Origin: Bedellia somnulentella
Lineage: Eukaryota > Arthropoda > Insecta > Lepidoptera > Bedelliidae
Length of the DNA stretch: 64,000 bases
Assembly (NCBI GenBank): GCA_963576735.1
Contig: OY755178.1
Span: 5,952,001 to 6,016,000, forward strand
Direction of reading: 5' to 3'
Positions within the stretch are counted from its first letter, which is position 1, and each line of letters begins with the position of its first letter. This document shows, in pieces, positions 45,601-56,000 of this stretch. The notes beneath the pieces were generated by a model that was not told where the DNA came from, made no database searches, and worked only from the letters and a program-made list of their open reading frames with translations. The position numbers were made by a program, and so were the translations under genes.

Positions 45601-47977
45601 AACTCTTGCAGTAAAGCCAGCTCAGCCGAAGTAAAGGTGATGTCATTCTTCAAATCAATCAGGGTTTTCATGACAGGGTCTTTCAGAGCTCGTATTCTCG
45701 AGGTCCCGATCTTTTCCGAGCAGTTCCGAGCTTTGCCGAATCCTGTCGCGAAATGTTCGTGCGCGTAATTTAAATTTTATGGGTATTTTGGGCAAATCTA
45801 AGTTCTGAATTTGGCGTTTAGGAAATTGATCGAATATTCGAATATCGCAGATTCTGTATTCGAATATTCGAGCCAGTTTATTATTCGAATTATTCGAATA
45901 TTCGAATGCAGGCCCTACGCACATGTTCCATGTGCTACTTGTGGCAGATACTTACATAAACTTTTGAATAATGTTAATTATGTGTTTCCTTTTTTCTGTC
46001 TTCATTCTTATTATTTTTACTTTTAGTTCTTACTAACATAGCGATAAGTTTATTGTTATTAAATAACTTTTTTTTATTATCTATGTAGCAGAAACTGTAA
46101 TTACCTGCACTGCACCTGTTTAAAGCACACCTACGTATAACCGATTACTGACACTATGTCTATAATATACTGACACTATGTCTATAATATATTACATACT
46201 AGTGGATCGTCCCAGCTTCGCACGGGTAGCGTTGTTTTTTTAAATATCTGAGGTTTCTTTCTTCAGTCACTGCTCAAGCATTGTGAAATTCAGCGCAATG
46301 TTTTCAATTTATAAAATTTATAGCACTCCCTAAACAGTGTAGTTTGGTGATTTTGAATGCGCTTTAATGAACGGTTCAGTATTTCCGTTTAATAGCAAAT
46401 TTTGGAATAAAACGCTATGAAGTATTTATAACAATCTAAAAAATAAATCATTACGTAATGTAGGATGCAACTACTGGCGCCATCTAGTATGTTATATGTA
46501 AATTAGTAAAGATTTGGTTTTGGTCACGGGCGCGATGGCTTATTTTATGTATAATTTCGGTGTTTCTCTACCGATTTCTATGATTATTTTTTTATTGAAT
46601 TGGTAATAATGTTACCTTTTTTAAATTAGGGATGAGTGAGAGGTTTACAAACGTAAGAGTAAAAAAATATAATCAGAATGTTACGAACTGCTAAGCTATC
46701 AGGAATTACACGTGTTATTGTGAGTCAACCGTAAAAGATAGACATAAACTGTTGAGGATTTTTTTTAGATAATTTTATGAAGAATATTTCCGTCATACAT
46801 GATTTCTATGTAAGTTTAACCATTAAGGCTGCACACGCGACGGAAGCTTAAAAAATGGAGTAACTTCTCCCGTTTTCCCATAATTTCCCAATATTTCCCT
46901 TTACTACTCTGCTGGAAAGTATACAAAAACCTGCCCAGGAGTATGAAGAATAATTGTGCCAAGTTTCGTTAAAATCCGTCGAGTAGTTTTTGTTTCCATA
47001 AGGAACATACAAACCGACAGACAGACAGACAGACAAAAATTTTACTGATTGCATTTTTGGCATCAGTATCGATCCCTAATCACCACCTGATAGTTATTTT
47101 GAAAATATATTTCATGTACAGAATTGACCTCTCTACAGATTTATTATAAGTATAGATAACAGGTCTCCGTCGGACCAGTACTGCGCCAGTCCCGTGCACT
47201 TTGCGGTTTCTGGCGTACAACTCAGTCCCTAGCGTGTGTACGAGCGATCATAAACCGATCCCTTCCAAACAATAACTACTAATATTACTGACAATATATT
47301 TACATAATGTTTTTAATACATTACATATAACAGGTCTTCGTCGGACCAGTACCGCGCCAGTCCCGTGCACATTGCGGTGTCTGGCGTACAACTCAGTCCC
47401 TAGTGTGTGTACGAGCGATCATAAACCAGTTTGGGCGTTATTCTCTGCGTCTCTGAGGCCGGGGACTGATGTGTGAGTTTTTGTTTTTTTAACATACTTG
47501 TTTTACAACCATTTAGCCTATATTTTACAATATTTTTCCCACTCAGGTTCTAATAGTCGCTGAGAATTTCCTAATTCTGAAGCGCTGGCTATCCCTTTTT
47601 TTGGTAATATTGCCGTAGCTATATATATGTAGAAATATAGATAGGAAAAATACATTTATTTCTATTTTACAAATGTTTAAAGTTTATATTAAACTTTTTT
47701 CTTATTTCACATAATGTTTGTAACAATTTGCAATGCATTTACTCTTTTAGTCAGCTAAGTAAATCTACTAGACTGTATATTCTCTTCGCTTAATATATTT
47801 CAAACATATTGGTCCAAACCACAGATTTTCCACAATTTTCTCACATTTTCCATAATTTCCAGGGTTCCACTAGCAGCAGGTTTATTTAACAGAGAAGTAT
47901 ATCTGGAAGGTATCAAGAGAAGAAGAGCCTTACTGGACCACGCTCCAGGTACATCAGCCGTTTGTACTTTACAATAG
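29860..47977 (+). CDS. INPP5E: INPP5E-type phosphoinositide 5-phosphatase (10 exons, complete)
   Basis: Removes the 5-phosphate from PI(4,5)P2 and PI(3,4,5)P3; the family acts on ciliary and other membranes. Exons 29860-30500, 31248-31367, 32511-32639, 33198-33355, 34845-35117, 37585-37685, 39107-39232, 43294-43411, 47334-47472, 47863-47977; 1920 nt, 639 residues, in frame throughout. Residues 1-253 form a low-complexity, Ser-rich N-terminus. The catalytic domain follows, with WNMNGQ (288-293), [16 protein letters not shown], the GDLNFRL box (453-459), AYTDRIL (534-540) and SDHKPV (583-588). [19 protein letters not shown] matches the conserved region before the C-terminus. The last four residues, CTLQ, make a CaaX prenylation box as in vertebrate INPP5E. 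The 18 kb span comes from transposon-filled introns. A partial copy of exon 9 precedes the real one. Identification is firm; the start codon is the first ATG in exon 1 and a longer form is possible. Confidence 0.93.
30569..30814 (+). repeat. SINE-A copy in INPP5E intron 1
   Basis: Complete from AGCTGTGTAGTGTCAGC to the GTATGTATG tail, about 70 bp after the exon 1 donor. Confidence 0.85.
31117..31193 (-). repeat. SINE-B head fragment
   Basis: Small piece with CACTGAGTTATCAAAATTG (tRNA-like 5' end, inverted), about 55 bp before the exon 2 acceptor. Confidence 0.4.
32071..32402 (-). mobile_element. LINE 3' end (RTE-like), longest copy
   Basis: Inverted. Encodes about 85 residues of the ORF2 C-terminus ([17 protein letters not shown] ... 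[18 protein letters not shown]) and the tail. Ends about 110 bp upstream of INPP5E exon 3. Confidence 0.8.
33413..33502 (-). repeat. SINE-A head half
   Basis: Inverted piece (GTCGCCTCGTATGC ... GTAGTACTATTGCTAACC) about 60 bp after the exon 4 donor. Confidence 0.6.
33730..33960 (+). mobile_element. Retroposon 3' end with (TTTA)n tail
   Basis: Ends AAGGCAAATAAAATC then repeated TTTATTTATTTA, the pattern of a LINE 3' terminus. No coding left. Confidence 0.4.
34099..34342 (-). repeat. SINE-A copy, full length
   Basis: Inverted, with a clean (CATA)n tail and head. In INPP5E intron 4. Confidence 0.85.
34511..34664 (+). repeat. SINE-A 3' half
   Basis: Starts inside the B-box-like region and reaches the GTATGTATG tail. 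Opposite orientation to the copy 170 bp upstream. Confidence 0.7.
35157..35256 (+). repeat. SINE-B 3' fragment next to the exon 5 donor
   Basis: Starts about 40 bp after the exon 5 donor (35118). Contains TGTGGGTACTC and a degraded tail hairpin (CCTTCGAAAATATATGGCGTGA). Confidence 0.65.
35295..35543 (+). repeat. SINE-A copy with 12-bp TSD (reference copy)
   Basis: Flanked by TATTAGAAACAA at 35283-35294 and 35544-35555. The TSD fixes the family limits: 5' start GCTGTGTAGTGTCGGC and 3' end in the (GTAT)n tail, 249 bp in total. The structure (A-box-like and B-box-like motifs, no ORF, LINE-like tail, target duplication) supports a SINE mobilised by a LINE. Confidence 0.92.
35583..35969 (+). repeat. 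Fold-back SINE-C with 12-bp TSD
   Basis: Flanked by AAAGCTCGAAAG at 35571-35582 and 35970-35981. The first 54 bases (35583-35636) are the exact reverse complement of 35863-35916. The right half contains a tRNA-like cloverleaf (35819-35887: GACACGGTAGCTCAATTGGC, T-arm GCGGGTTCGAATCCCGC, acceptor CTGTGTC), then a tail ending ATGAACAAAAAGATT. The insert behaves as one unit, so the inverted arm was present at insertion. Confidence 0.88.
36241..36468 (-). repeat. SINE-A copy
   Basis: Near full length, inverted, with a short internal deletion before the head. In INPP5E intron 5. Confidence 0.8.
36731..36976 (+). repeat. SINE-A copy, full length
   Basis: Complete. Forms a head-to-head inverted pair with 36241-36468 across ~260 bp. 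Confidence 0.85.
37010..37057 (-). repeat. SINE-B scrap
   Basis: Only TACTAAAACTTCTGAAAATAAC and a few following bases match the family. Confidence 0.3.
37150..37575 (+). mobile_element. Decayed LINE 3' end split by a fold-back SINE-C
   Basis: ORF2 remnant at 37150-37312 (frame broken). Its tail resumes at 37548 (TGTGAATATATATATGTATG) after the SINE insertion. The GTAT tail ends about 9 bp before the exon 6 acceptor, so only GGTTTTTCAG separates repeat and exon. Confidence 0.75.
37325..37535 (+). repeat. Fold-back SINE-C, near-perfect 79-bp palindrome arms, 12-bp TSD
   Basis: Flanked by GATAACTTATGG at 37313-37324 and 37536-37547. Arm 37325-37403 is the reverse complement of 37412-37490 with three mismatches, separated by only 8 bases (AAAGAGCG). 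Each arm contains the T-arm of the tRNA-like head (GGGTTCGATCCCC). A 45-base tail ending ATGAACAAAAAGATT follows the right arm, as in 35583-35969. Confidence 0.9.
37953..39035 (+). mobile_element. hAT element, deleted, with 33-bp TIRs
   Basis: TIR CATAGATCGGATAATCGGAT... is matched inverted at 39003-39035. Flanks ATCATCAC (37945-37952) and ATCAGCAC (39036-39043) form an 8-bp TSD with one change. Coding remnant at 38318-38557 keeps the dimerisation motif ([19 protein letters not shown] in one frame, [14 protein letters not shown] in the next), so at least one frameshift is present. In INPP5E intron 6. Confidence 0.88.
39247..39362 (+). repeat. SINE-A with internal deletion
   Basis: Head and 3' half joined, middle missing, tail lost. 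Starts 14 bp after the exon 7 end (39232), inside the donor neighbourhood. Confidence 0.7.
39446..40620. mobile_element. Tc1/mariner-like element, TA TSD
   Basis: TIRs begin CAGTTCTCCAAAATTAATAA (39446) and close as its complement at 40620, about 35 bp with few mismatches, flanked by TA on both sides. No transposase frame remains. Contains another TIR element at 39931-40449. In INPP5E intron 7. Confidence 0.8.
39931..40449 (+). mobile_element. Nested TIR element with MADF-like remnant
   Basis: TIR AGCTACGTCCACACTGTGCC (39931) and its complement ending 40449. Inside, 40111-40230 encodes [23 protein letters not shown], resembling the start of MADF/Myb-SANT-like proteins that accompany PIF/Harbinger transposases. 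The rest of the protein is missing. TSD not clear. Confidence 0.65.
40623..41869. other. INPP5E intron 7, nothing recognised
   Basis: AT-rich and without long ORFs or clear repeats. Confidence 0.45.
42607..42642. repeat. (AT)n microsatellite
   Basis: About 18 AT units inside the Ginger-like element. Confidence 0.95.
42764..43122 (-). repeat. SINE-B inserted in a transposon TIR, 13-bp TSD
   Basis: Flanked by CGGATAAAACTAG at 42751-42763 and 43123-43135. The tail (CATAACATAAACGTTCACGCCG) is next to the left TSD. Because it interrupts the right TIR, the SINE insertion post-dates the Ginger-like element. Confidence 0.9.
43412..44289. other. INPP5E intron 8, left part
   Basis: A (GAAA)n stretch near 43611-43632 and a short (AT)n near 43667. 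Possibly an inverted retroposon tail; otherwise nothing recognised. Confidence 0.4.
44290..45917 (-). mobile_element. Decayed hAT transposon with perfect 8-bp TSD
   Basis: TIR TAGGGCCTGCA at both ends with CGCACATG duplicated at 44282-44289 and 45918-45925. Subterminal regions are dense in ATTCGAATATTCGAA motifs. Minus-strand transposase pieces: 45456-45671 ([36 protein letters not shown]), 45193-45405, and a frameshifted C-terminal dimerisation region at about 44890-45050 (IPPTSVECE, then [14 protein letters not shown] and [12 protein letters not shown]). Several stops and shifts; inactive. Confidence 0.9.
46199..47156 (-). mobile_element. Complete Helitron inserted 5 bp from a splice acceptor
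   Basis: CTAG 3' end (inverted) at 46199 and 5' TC end at 47156, between A and T as expected. 958 bp, no helicase coding. Removing it would join ATTACATA to TAACAG, recreating the intron-acceptor context seen before the functional exon 9. It therefore split the acceptor of the duplicated exon copy. Confidence 0.9.
47163..47254 (+). pseudogene. Partial duplicate of INPP5E exon 9
   Basis: Repeats the first 90 bases of exon 9 (47334 onward) with only a handful of substitutions, up to the codons for SDHK-P, then diverges. It lacks the rest of the exon ([12 protein letters not shown]) and a donor. The CAG acceptor is kept but its upstream intron is replaced by the Helitron end. Confidence 0.88.
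47508..47627 (+). repeat. SINE-A 3' half
   Basis: Diverged 3' part in INPP5E intron 9, starting about 35 bp after the exon 9 donor. Confidence 0.6.
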
Positions 47978-50900
47978 CATTATATTGTAGATATTGAAAA
48001 GGAAGCATATATTTTGTCGTGCTATATTTTGGTTGGAATAATCATAAAAGATTTTGGTTGCTGCTTTAAAAAAAAGTTTGGATTCAAGAAGGATTTTAAG
48101 CAAAAGGTACCGCTAAACCTCTGAAACTGGCTTTTGCTCAAGTCCTAAGTTACAATGATTCTGCCAGTGAAAAATATGCAAAGCATAAACAAGTTGTTTT
48201 TGCATGAAGTCAATTGTAATTTCCTTATTTTTGGCAATATTTATAGTATATGACAGTGCATTTCATGTAATTAAATTATATTTTATGCTACTTTAACCAA
48301 AAGGACTGCCTTGAAGGCACGTTGTAGAGTTATTTAATTATTTATTTACTTTCTCGAAATAATAACAGAGATCTCTAAACCAAATTAAAAATAAGTTATG
48401 TCATAAATTCATGAAAATTGTGGAAATAAATTCAAATGTGTGAATACTCAATGCAGGTTCCTCGAATAACAAATATTAATTTTAAGTACAAAACGTAGGT
48501 TAGTTTCTCAAAAGAGGCTATATAATAGATCACTACATAATAAAATCAATCTGAGAGCACTAGTATGAAAAAATTAGAAAAGAAAAAAGTATTTTGCTTA
48601 CGCATAAAACGATGACTTGGTTACCAAAATATATTTTATTGGGAGGAAAACAATCTTCAACTACCGCCTTATTTTCTTTAACAATTATTAGCTATAAATA
48701 TAGTAGAAATTCAAGACCAAAAGTTTTATCGCATCAAATTTATAAAACAAATATTTATAATAATAAATTAGAAACCTGTATCTGGATATGGTAATACACG
48801 TCAGAATACCATAAAAATCAGACATAAGCCACAACAAATATGTTAATTTAATGAATGTATTTGTCTTTAAAAACTATATTGTTCAATTACATATAACGAT
48901 ATCAAATGTGATTCAAACCATGGTAATACATTTTCTAGTTTCGTCTAGTCTAAAGCGTATACGTATTCTATTTTCCCTAATGTTATCTTATTAAAAGATA
49001 TGAGGAATTTAAATTTGTGCGTAACGTTTAGTATGTTTAGGGTGGTGTAGGTATTTTCGCAATTACTTATAATTAGTAATTAAATGCGTATAGAATATTT
49101 TCATAGAAGAAATAAGCTTTATATTCTTAATAAAAAGTTCTAAAACTAACTAACGTAATTACTTTAAAATTTCCATAGGGAAATACAAAAACGTTTCTTT
49201 TTTTTTAAATTTTATTGGAAGAAACAAAACCACTTGTTAGTCCATTTCAAATTTACGTCAATTAATTCAAGTCTAAAATAGGAGAAACCGGAATTTAAGA
49301 AAAATTAATATCAATTTATCTATGTCTCGTGAAAATCTTAACTAAAAATTTAAAAAAAGTTAAATTATTAACTACAGAGAGACTATGTTAATATAGTCAG
49401 TAATAAATACATTCCATAGCAATAGAGAGTATTGTGCGACTAAAAAACAAGCGACTTATAATAAGATTCTTGCGTAAATGAGTTTAAATTGAATTAGGTA
49501 TGTTTCTAAATGGTTATTTTTTTTAGCTTTATTGTGTCGGCATTAGATACCATTGCCGGTTGAGAACTTCAAATGTAAATTGAATATGTCAGCGAATTAC
49601 AATTATGCACCTGTGTTTTTTCGGCTCAACTCTTAAAAGTACAAGGAGCCTTGGAAAGACAGTGGATTCAACATCGAAAGCTATGTTGATGAAACGGATT
49701 CCTAAAATAATTATCGTGCTCTATAAAGCTGAATACATCCTATATTAATAGATAGTCGCCTTTTGACCCAGCCTCAGGCTTAAATTTTCTAGTGTTCTTT
49801 TTAGCTGACATATACCCAGATTCACCACATTTCGGAAATCGAATGATAAAAGCTTGTTTCTTAGCCACGCGGTTATATAAAAAGATATTTTTTTTTGTAA
49901 TGTAACAATGATATATTTTAATTGAATAATAATATTTTCATACTTATGTCCGCTTGCACAATTTTCAGCTGAGCGTCGATTGAATGGAAAGTCACTATCG
50001 ACCTATCTCCTAAAATGGTAAAATTATTTTTCACGCTTTTGCGTATCGTGATTTTAGTAATTGATTGTTATTTATTTTAATTCATATAGACTATCAATGG
50101 TATTTTTATTTTGTATTTAATCGTTGTCTGTGTGTATTGTTGTTATTTTTTTTATCCGTGTTTTAAACACATTTTGACAAATTGATCTAATTAATTTAGT
50201 GCAAAAATTCTAATCATTTTATCTAGTCCATTATAAAAGACAAAAAAATATCGCTCAAATCTTGTTAATCAGTATGATGACAGTTGCATGATTCATTCAT
50301 TCATTATTTTATACATTTATCGCTCATTGATTGAGTGTGACCGAATGGTTGATCATTTGCTCTTGCATCTTGTATTGATTTAGCACCGTTTTTTTCTTAA
50401 TTCCTTGCATTTTCAAATGTTTTCTTAGTTTGCCATTGAAAGTTGTAAACTTCTGTAAAGGTTGAAACTTTTATATGCCTAGTCTGTTTTATTATAAATG
50501 TTGTATGCATATGCACGGGCATACCGGTTAATATTTTAAGTTATCTCATATCAATCAGTATTATCATTCATGTACAAATTTCATTAAGTTATTTTAAGTT
50601 TTAGTAAATATAAATCCAAAACCTACATTTTTTTGTAATCAAGTGTTTATGACCAATTTGAAATAAATTATATGTTATTCATATCTGTATTTGAAATATT
50701 TGTTGTTCCTATAACATTCATGTAAAATGTAGTCTTTTTATTGTATTTCTGTTTTATGTTATTAACATGGGTTCATAAAACATTTGTAACGTTTATATTC
50801 ATTCAAGAGTATTAGTAGCTTATAAGCATAAACTAGTTTAAATTAAGCGAGCTTAGAAACATCTATAATAAAATAAAATGTTGAAAACATAATATCTGCC

Positions 50901-53490
50901 TTAAAAGAAACTGTTATACCAAACCGTCTTGTATGATGTTATGAACACTTGTTATTAAAAGCTGTGATTTTAATCAAATTGCTTACTAGTCTACAAACAA
51001 TACCAGTCAAAATGTTTAGTCAATATTGTTAATACTTAATACTTAATATGTCTATTTTTTGTAATATGAATAATAGTTAAATACATAAAACAAGATTGTT
51101 AAACATAATAAAATACATGGCAAATATAGTGATCGAATTATATTAGAATTTGTATTTAAAAAAATATTACTTTTCATTTAGTAGTCAGCTAATTTATCAT
51201 AGAACTTCAAATTATATTTTTTATTTGTGATAGTCATCATTATTTTGTTGCACCGTTTTTTAGACCTAATGAAACATTTGCAAAAATTGTATTTGTTATA
51301 GTTTTTTTCTTATGTATATTGTCATTAAATTATTAACGAAAACCAATTGGTCTTTGCTCAAACTAACTATGAAATCCAGACTGCAAAAACTTTAAATTTG
51401 TAAATATACTTGATTCAATAAATGAAAAAAAAACATTCGTTTTAGAACACATAATTATGTCATCATCACACGAAATTATAATCAGATATATAATGTATGT
51501 ACTGTCAGCCGCACACGCATAAATTTTACATTTCCAATGGGTCATGTCATTGTTCTCTACTAATTGTCTCTATTTCTTGGTTAGTTTGAGTTTTAATAGA
51601 TTTTTTGAAACAATATTATAGTCCTGTACCTACTAGTCACAGTAAAATCGTTTCATTTATTACATATTTCGTTTTATAAGTATTAGTCAAACACATACCA
51701 TCATTCAAGTGCTTTTAAATATTCCAAACCAAACTTTTGCGAAATAAAAATTTATTATTAAACAAGTGTCCAATTAGCATCCAGTTGATTGGTTAAATTA
51801 ATTATTTTAAGTTGTGTGATATTTCTTTATTAATTTTGTGATTAAGGTCTGCAATACAGTTGTATTATTCCGAAACTCAAATCCTACCAAATAAAAGGAC
51901 ACATCTAGATTAACTCGATTAACATTTGTTATTGCAGATAAATGCAATGGAGAAATGTATTCAGTCTAAATTAAAGGAGAAAGAATAAGAAGAAAATATA
52001 ACGTTTCTGTAAGTGCGTTTAAATTACTTGATAATATGTAAAATTGTCTTAATGAGGATTATAAAAGTAATTCATTTCTAGTTCAAAACGTCATAAATTT
52101 CAAGTTAAATAGATGTAATAAGACATTTGAGAGTAACTTAAGATAAATTAGACAGTATTTTGAAACAGGTGACACATGATGTAATAGTAGAAATTAAGAT
52201 AAAGGTTATCCTTTATTTATTTATATAAGCAACACTTTAATTTTATTTAATATATATATTCTAAAAACTGTGGTAAAGTTTTTAATATAAAATCAATTAT
52301 CAAGTTATCCTGACAATATTATATGAATGACAGGAAAAATGAATATTTTAGTATGTTGTCGGTTACGGAAGCCGAATAACTTCGATCGATTGATATATAA
52401 TCTCTCTTGATATAAAAAATAAATTTTATATCTATAAAAATGAATATTTAATAATTACATTCGGTAATTTTATAGCTTAATAGTCAATAGGTCATTAAAT
52501 TTCGATTACATGTTGCCTAACTTATTTAAATTATTAGAGAATGAAAGATATGTAAACTTACACTAAAATATATTGTCTCGTTTAAATTACCATTTAAATT
52601 CGGCTTTTGTATCTATGAGAAGAATGTTTAAGATATTCAAAACTATAGTAGCTTGTCGTTATTTAAATATCTACTGAAAAATAATGTTTAGAAATACTAA
52701 ATATTTTATTGAAGGCCGACGCTGTTCTTTTTGAAAATAGCTAAATATTTTCTGCGATGGAAAGCTAAAAAGTTTTTTTTAGTATAGCGACAGTAATCAT
52801 ATTTTGTACCTTTATTAGATTGAGATATTCACGTTAAGAATGCAATTTTATACATTTTAAAACTTCAAAGATTTAAACATAACACTGTGTAAAATTAATA
52901 CATGAGAAAGCAATAAAACCCTATTTAAGGACATGTGTCTTCCAAAACATTCTCTTTATGATAATATTAACTGAAAAGCCACAAACATTAAATAACATAA
53001 TATTAATTCGATGAACTGCTTTTTTATAATATAAAGCACTAAATTCACATGTTCAATAAAAATGTGTTGTATTTTATGATAAAATGGTTTGTTATTATGG
53101 CCATATTAAGTAAGACCTATGTTAATAAAATATTTCCCATTGGATTGAAATTAGATGGCACTTTTAAGATTTGTTATTAATAAAAATCTAAATATCGGTT
53201 CTGTACTTTGTGATTCTAATGAAATGACTTTGTCCTTTTACCTGTTGAAAAGGAATTTTAATATGTATACTCAACCATCTTCGTATTCACTTAGAGGGAC
53301 CACAACAGCACAGCAATAAAATTTCCTATTATTTCTAACATCTTCGTCAATTAAATATAAAAAAACAGCTACTTATGTTTTCTGTTGCAGTGACATTATC
53401 TTTTTAGTAGTTGGCAAAACTGAATAAATGGTATTTGTTATCAACGTGTTAATTTCATAGAGATATAAAGTAAAAGGAGCAGCCCTAAAA
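47978..53490. other. AT-rich region downstream of INPP5E
   Basis: No gene, RNA or repeat family recognised over 5.5 kb. The first part probably includes the INPP5E 3' UTR. Many AATAAA-like strings occur and none stands out. Confidence 0.4.
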
Positions 53491-53493
53491 ATA

Positions 53494-54090
53494 CAGGGTG
53501 ATTACGGGGTCGTGGAGCAAGAAAGAAGCATTTAACTTACTTTCTCCTAAGCATCACGATAGGTTAGGACTAACAGTACACCAGAGACTTATTTAAGTTT
53601 ACAAAAAAAAAAACTGCGACTATTCGAGATCATGGTCACCCTACTATTTTCCAAGAATTTTTTTGTCAAGTGCATGGACTTAACAATCGTTGCAGTAGGT
53701 GTAATTGATATCACGATATTGATAGACAGATAAGAGCTCTGGTAGTGTTGTGTGTTTGATAGTAAAACATAACCATATCTGATCGCTCGATATTAGAAAA
53801 TGGGTACGGCGAAGGCATAATTAATTTATTTTATTTTAAATCTTTGTTTCGTTATTATTTATTGGTATTGTTTATTGACTTTGACGTGATGTCACATTAT
53901 TACTCATAAATTATTAAGTATTCTAACAAAGAGTTTGTTTTCTAAAAAGGTGTAATATAAAAAGTAGGGTGGGTAAAAATAAGCAAGTAACGAATCATCT
54001 TTGTTTCAACTAAAATAAATACAGGTAGCATCGCAATCATTTACTGAGTCAGAAAAAAATGGTTGGGATCACGACCCCGAAATCACCCTG
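53494..54090. mobile_element. Mariner-like MITE, TA TSD
   Basis: Ends CAGGGTGATTACGGGGTCGTG and CACGACCCCGAAATCACCCTG, about 21-bp TIRs with one difference, each bordered by TA. 597 bp, no ORF. Confidence 0.8.
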
Positions 54091-54279
54091 TATAGAACTT
54101 TCATTTGAAGATTGCTTAAAATTTTACAAACAGGGACGAATGATAAAATTCCAAAACCCTTAAAAGGGCAAACCTAGTGCAAATAGCAACCAAACTTTGA
54201 CTGACTTTTTTTTTTACAAAAAAAACCCTATCGTTACTAAAAGTTTAATAAAATGAAATCATAATAAAGAACTCTATCT

Positions 54280-55490
54280 TGAGCGTAGTGTAGCGGCTTT
54301 AATTATTCATTGAATAAAATATATGCGCTTGCACGAATAAAAAGATCAATCTTCATATGACGCCATTTTGAAATTGATGATTGAAATGTTGACGCCATAA
54401 AATACTACTATAAATATATGGTAAGTTTTAGTAGTTCTACACTACACATACGAAACACAGAAAAATAATAAGTATAATATAAATGTCAAAAATAAAGAGA
54501 TAACAGAGAGAAGTTATTTTTTAATGGGTTTCCCTATCTTTAGCGTATTAGCTTTAAGTATTCATTAAATAAAATATCCCATTCAAATCCCTCAAACCCA
54601 AAATATTTACGGGCTCTTAGGAAATCCTTAATTATGGTGACAAAATTGTCTGTCTTTAAAAATGGCAGGTATAAGTATAGTTACATGGTATTTAGGGCTC
54701 CTCCATTACTTATGTCTCAATGATTCATTAATATCTACAACTATCAGCTAATAAAGAATATTAGTGGTCAAAATTTTGAAAATTCTTTCAAATAGCTTCA
54801 TTTCGCTCAGTGTGCAAAAAATATCTTTTTTTTAAATAATAAAATCAATTGTATGTGTTTTTAATATGTATCTTATAATCAAGAACTGTGTTCATTGAAA
54901 GTCGCATCAAAATAAGAATTCTTGTATTATAATTTATTATTATAATCAAATAGAATTCATTATAATAATTATTGATTGTAAAATACTCTAAACTATAGGG
55001 CTATCGTTTTGTGATTAATGTTAAACACATAGCGCTGTACATTTGAAATCAGCCTAACTCGTATTACGGCCAATTGGTTATAAATATTGGACTGAAATAA
55101 ATGTATTATTTCCTTGCATTGATTCATATTTCATCAGGACAATATTTTTTTTTTGTGATTTATTGTCCCAAATAGGAGTAAATTATGTTTAAAATACGCA
55201 CCATGAGAACACCAATCCTCACAAATAAAACCTCATTTTATTATAATGTTGTTACGGTAAAAGAAATATATTTTAAGGTACACATCACTAGGGCGCTTGC
55301 GCAAAGATCAATTTTCATATGACTGTATAATATTGTTATTGAAATATTGACGCCATTAATTACTAGTCCATTTATAAAATAAATTGTAAGTTTTAGTAGT
55401 GTGACAAGAAAAAGAATAAGTATAATAAATAAATAAAATTATCTTTCTGCGCATTTGGTTGTTTTAATTATTATATATTCTTTCTATGAT
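54280..55490 (+). repeat. Diverged direct repeats
   Basis: Positions 54321-54485 resemble 55292-55430 (GCGCTTGC, AAAGATCAAT, CTTCATATGAC, TTGACGCCAT, GTAAGTTTTAGTAGT). A second motif (TCTTTAGCG...TTTAATTATTCATT-like) recurs near 54281, 54533 and 55440. Unknown family. Confidence 0.55.
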
Positions 55491-55725
55491 TTACGGTTAT
55501 AAATACCAAAAAGAGATAGCCAAAGCTTCTGAAGGGCAAGCACGAGCCGTGTTTAAACTAGTTATCGCGTGGGATAAAGCAGCCATCTCTTGCGCTCTTA
55601 CTTAGTATCGTATACTGCCATCTCATTCTAACCGTTATCGTGTCGATAAAATAGCGCTCGTGCTTGACATTCCTTAGCCATTTAATGGAGGTCATTGGGA
55701 AAAGAAGGTGACATTGTGTCATAAA
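55490..55725 (-). repeat. SINE-A copy split by a MITE
   Basis: Tail and body at 55490-55535, remainder at 55669-55725. Confidence 0.65.
55537..55666. mobile_element. MITE inside SINE-A
   Basis: TIR core CAAGCACGAGC and GCTCGTGCTTG, ~130 bp, no coding. Same family as 15728-15853. The TSD could not be read because the surrounding SINE is diverged. Confidence 0.75.
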
Positions 55726-55730
55726 CATAA

Positions 55731-56000
55731 CTTAAACGTTCACGCCGAATATACCTGATGGGGTTGGCAGAGGTACTAAAACTTCTGAACATCACGTGAC
55801 TTTGTCACCTGGTGTTCAGAGTACCCACGTTTTGCATGGACAGTGTACTCACATGATAGGAGGCAGGCCTATCGCAGTTTTTGTAAGAATAGACTGTCAC
55901 ATGACTAAGTACAACTCAGCCACAGGTTTCCTCACGATGTTTTCCCTCATCGATAACAACCGTGATAAATTAACCACACATATGTCTTTAGAAAAGACTT
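55731..56000 (-). repeat. SINE-B copy ending in a palindrome
   Basis: Inverted copy from the tail (TTAAACGTTCACGCCG) to the ACCACACATATGTCTTTAG stretch, where it meets an exact inverted copy of its own last 28 bases. The tRNA-like head is absent. Confidence 0.8.
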
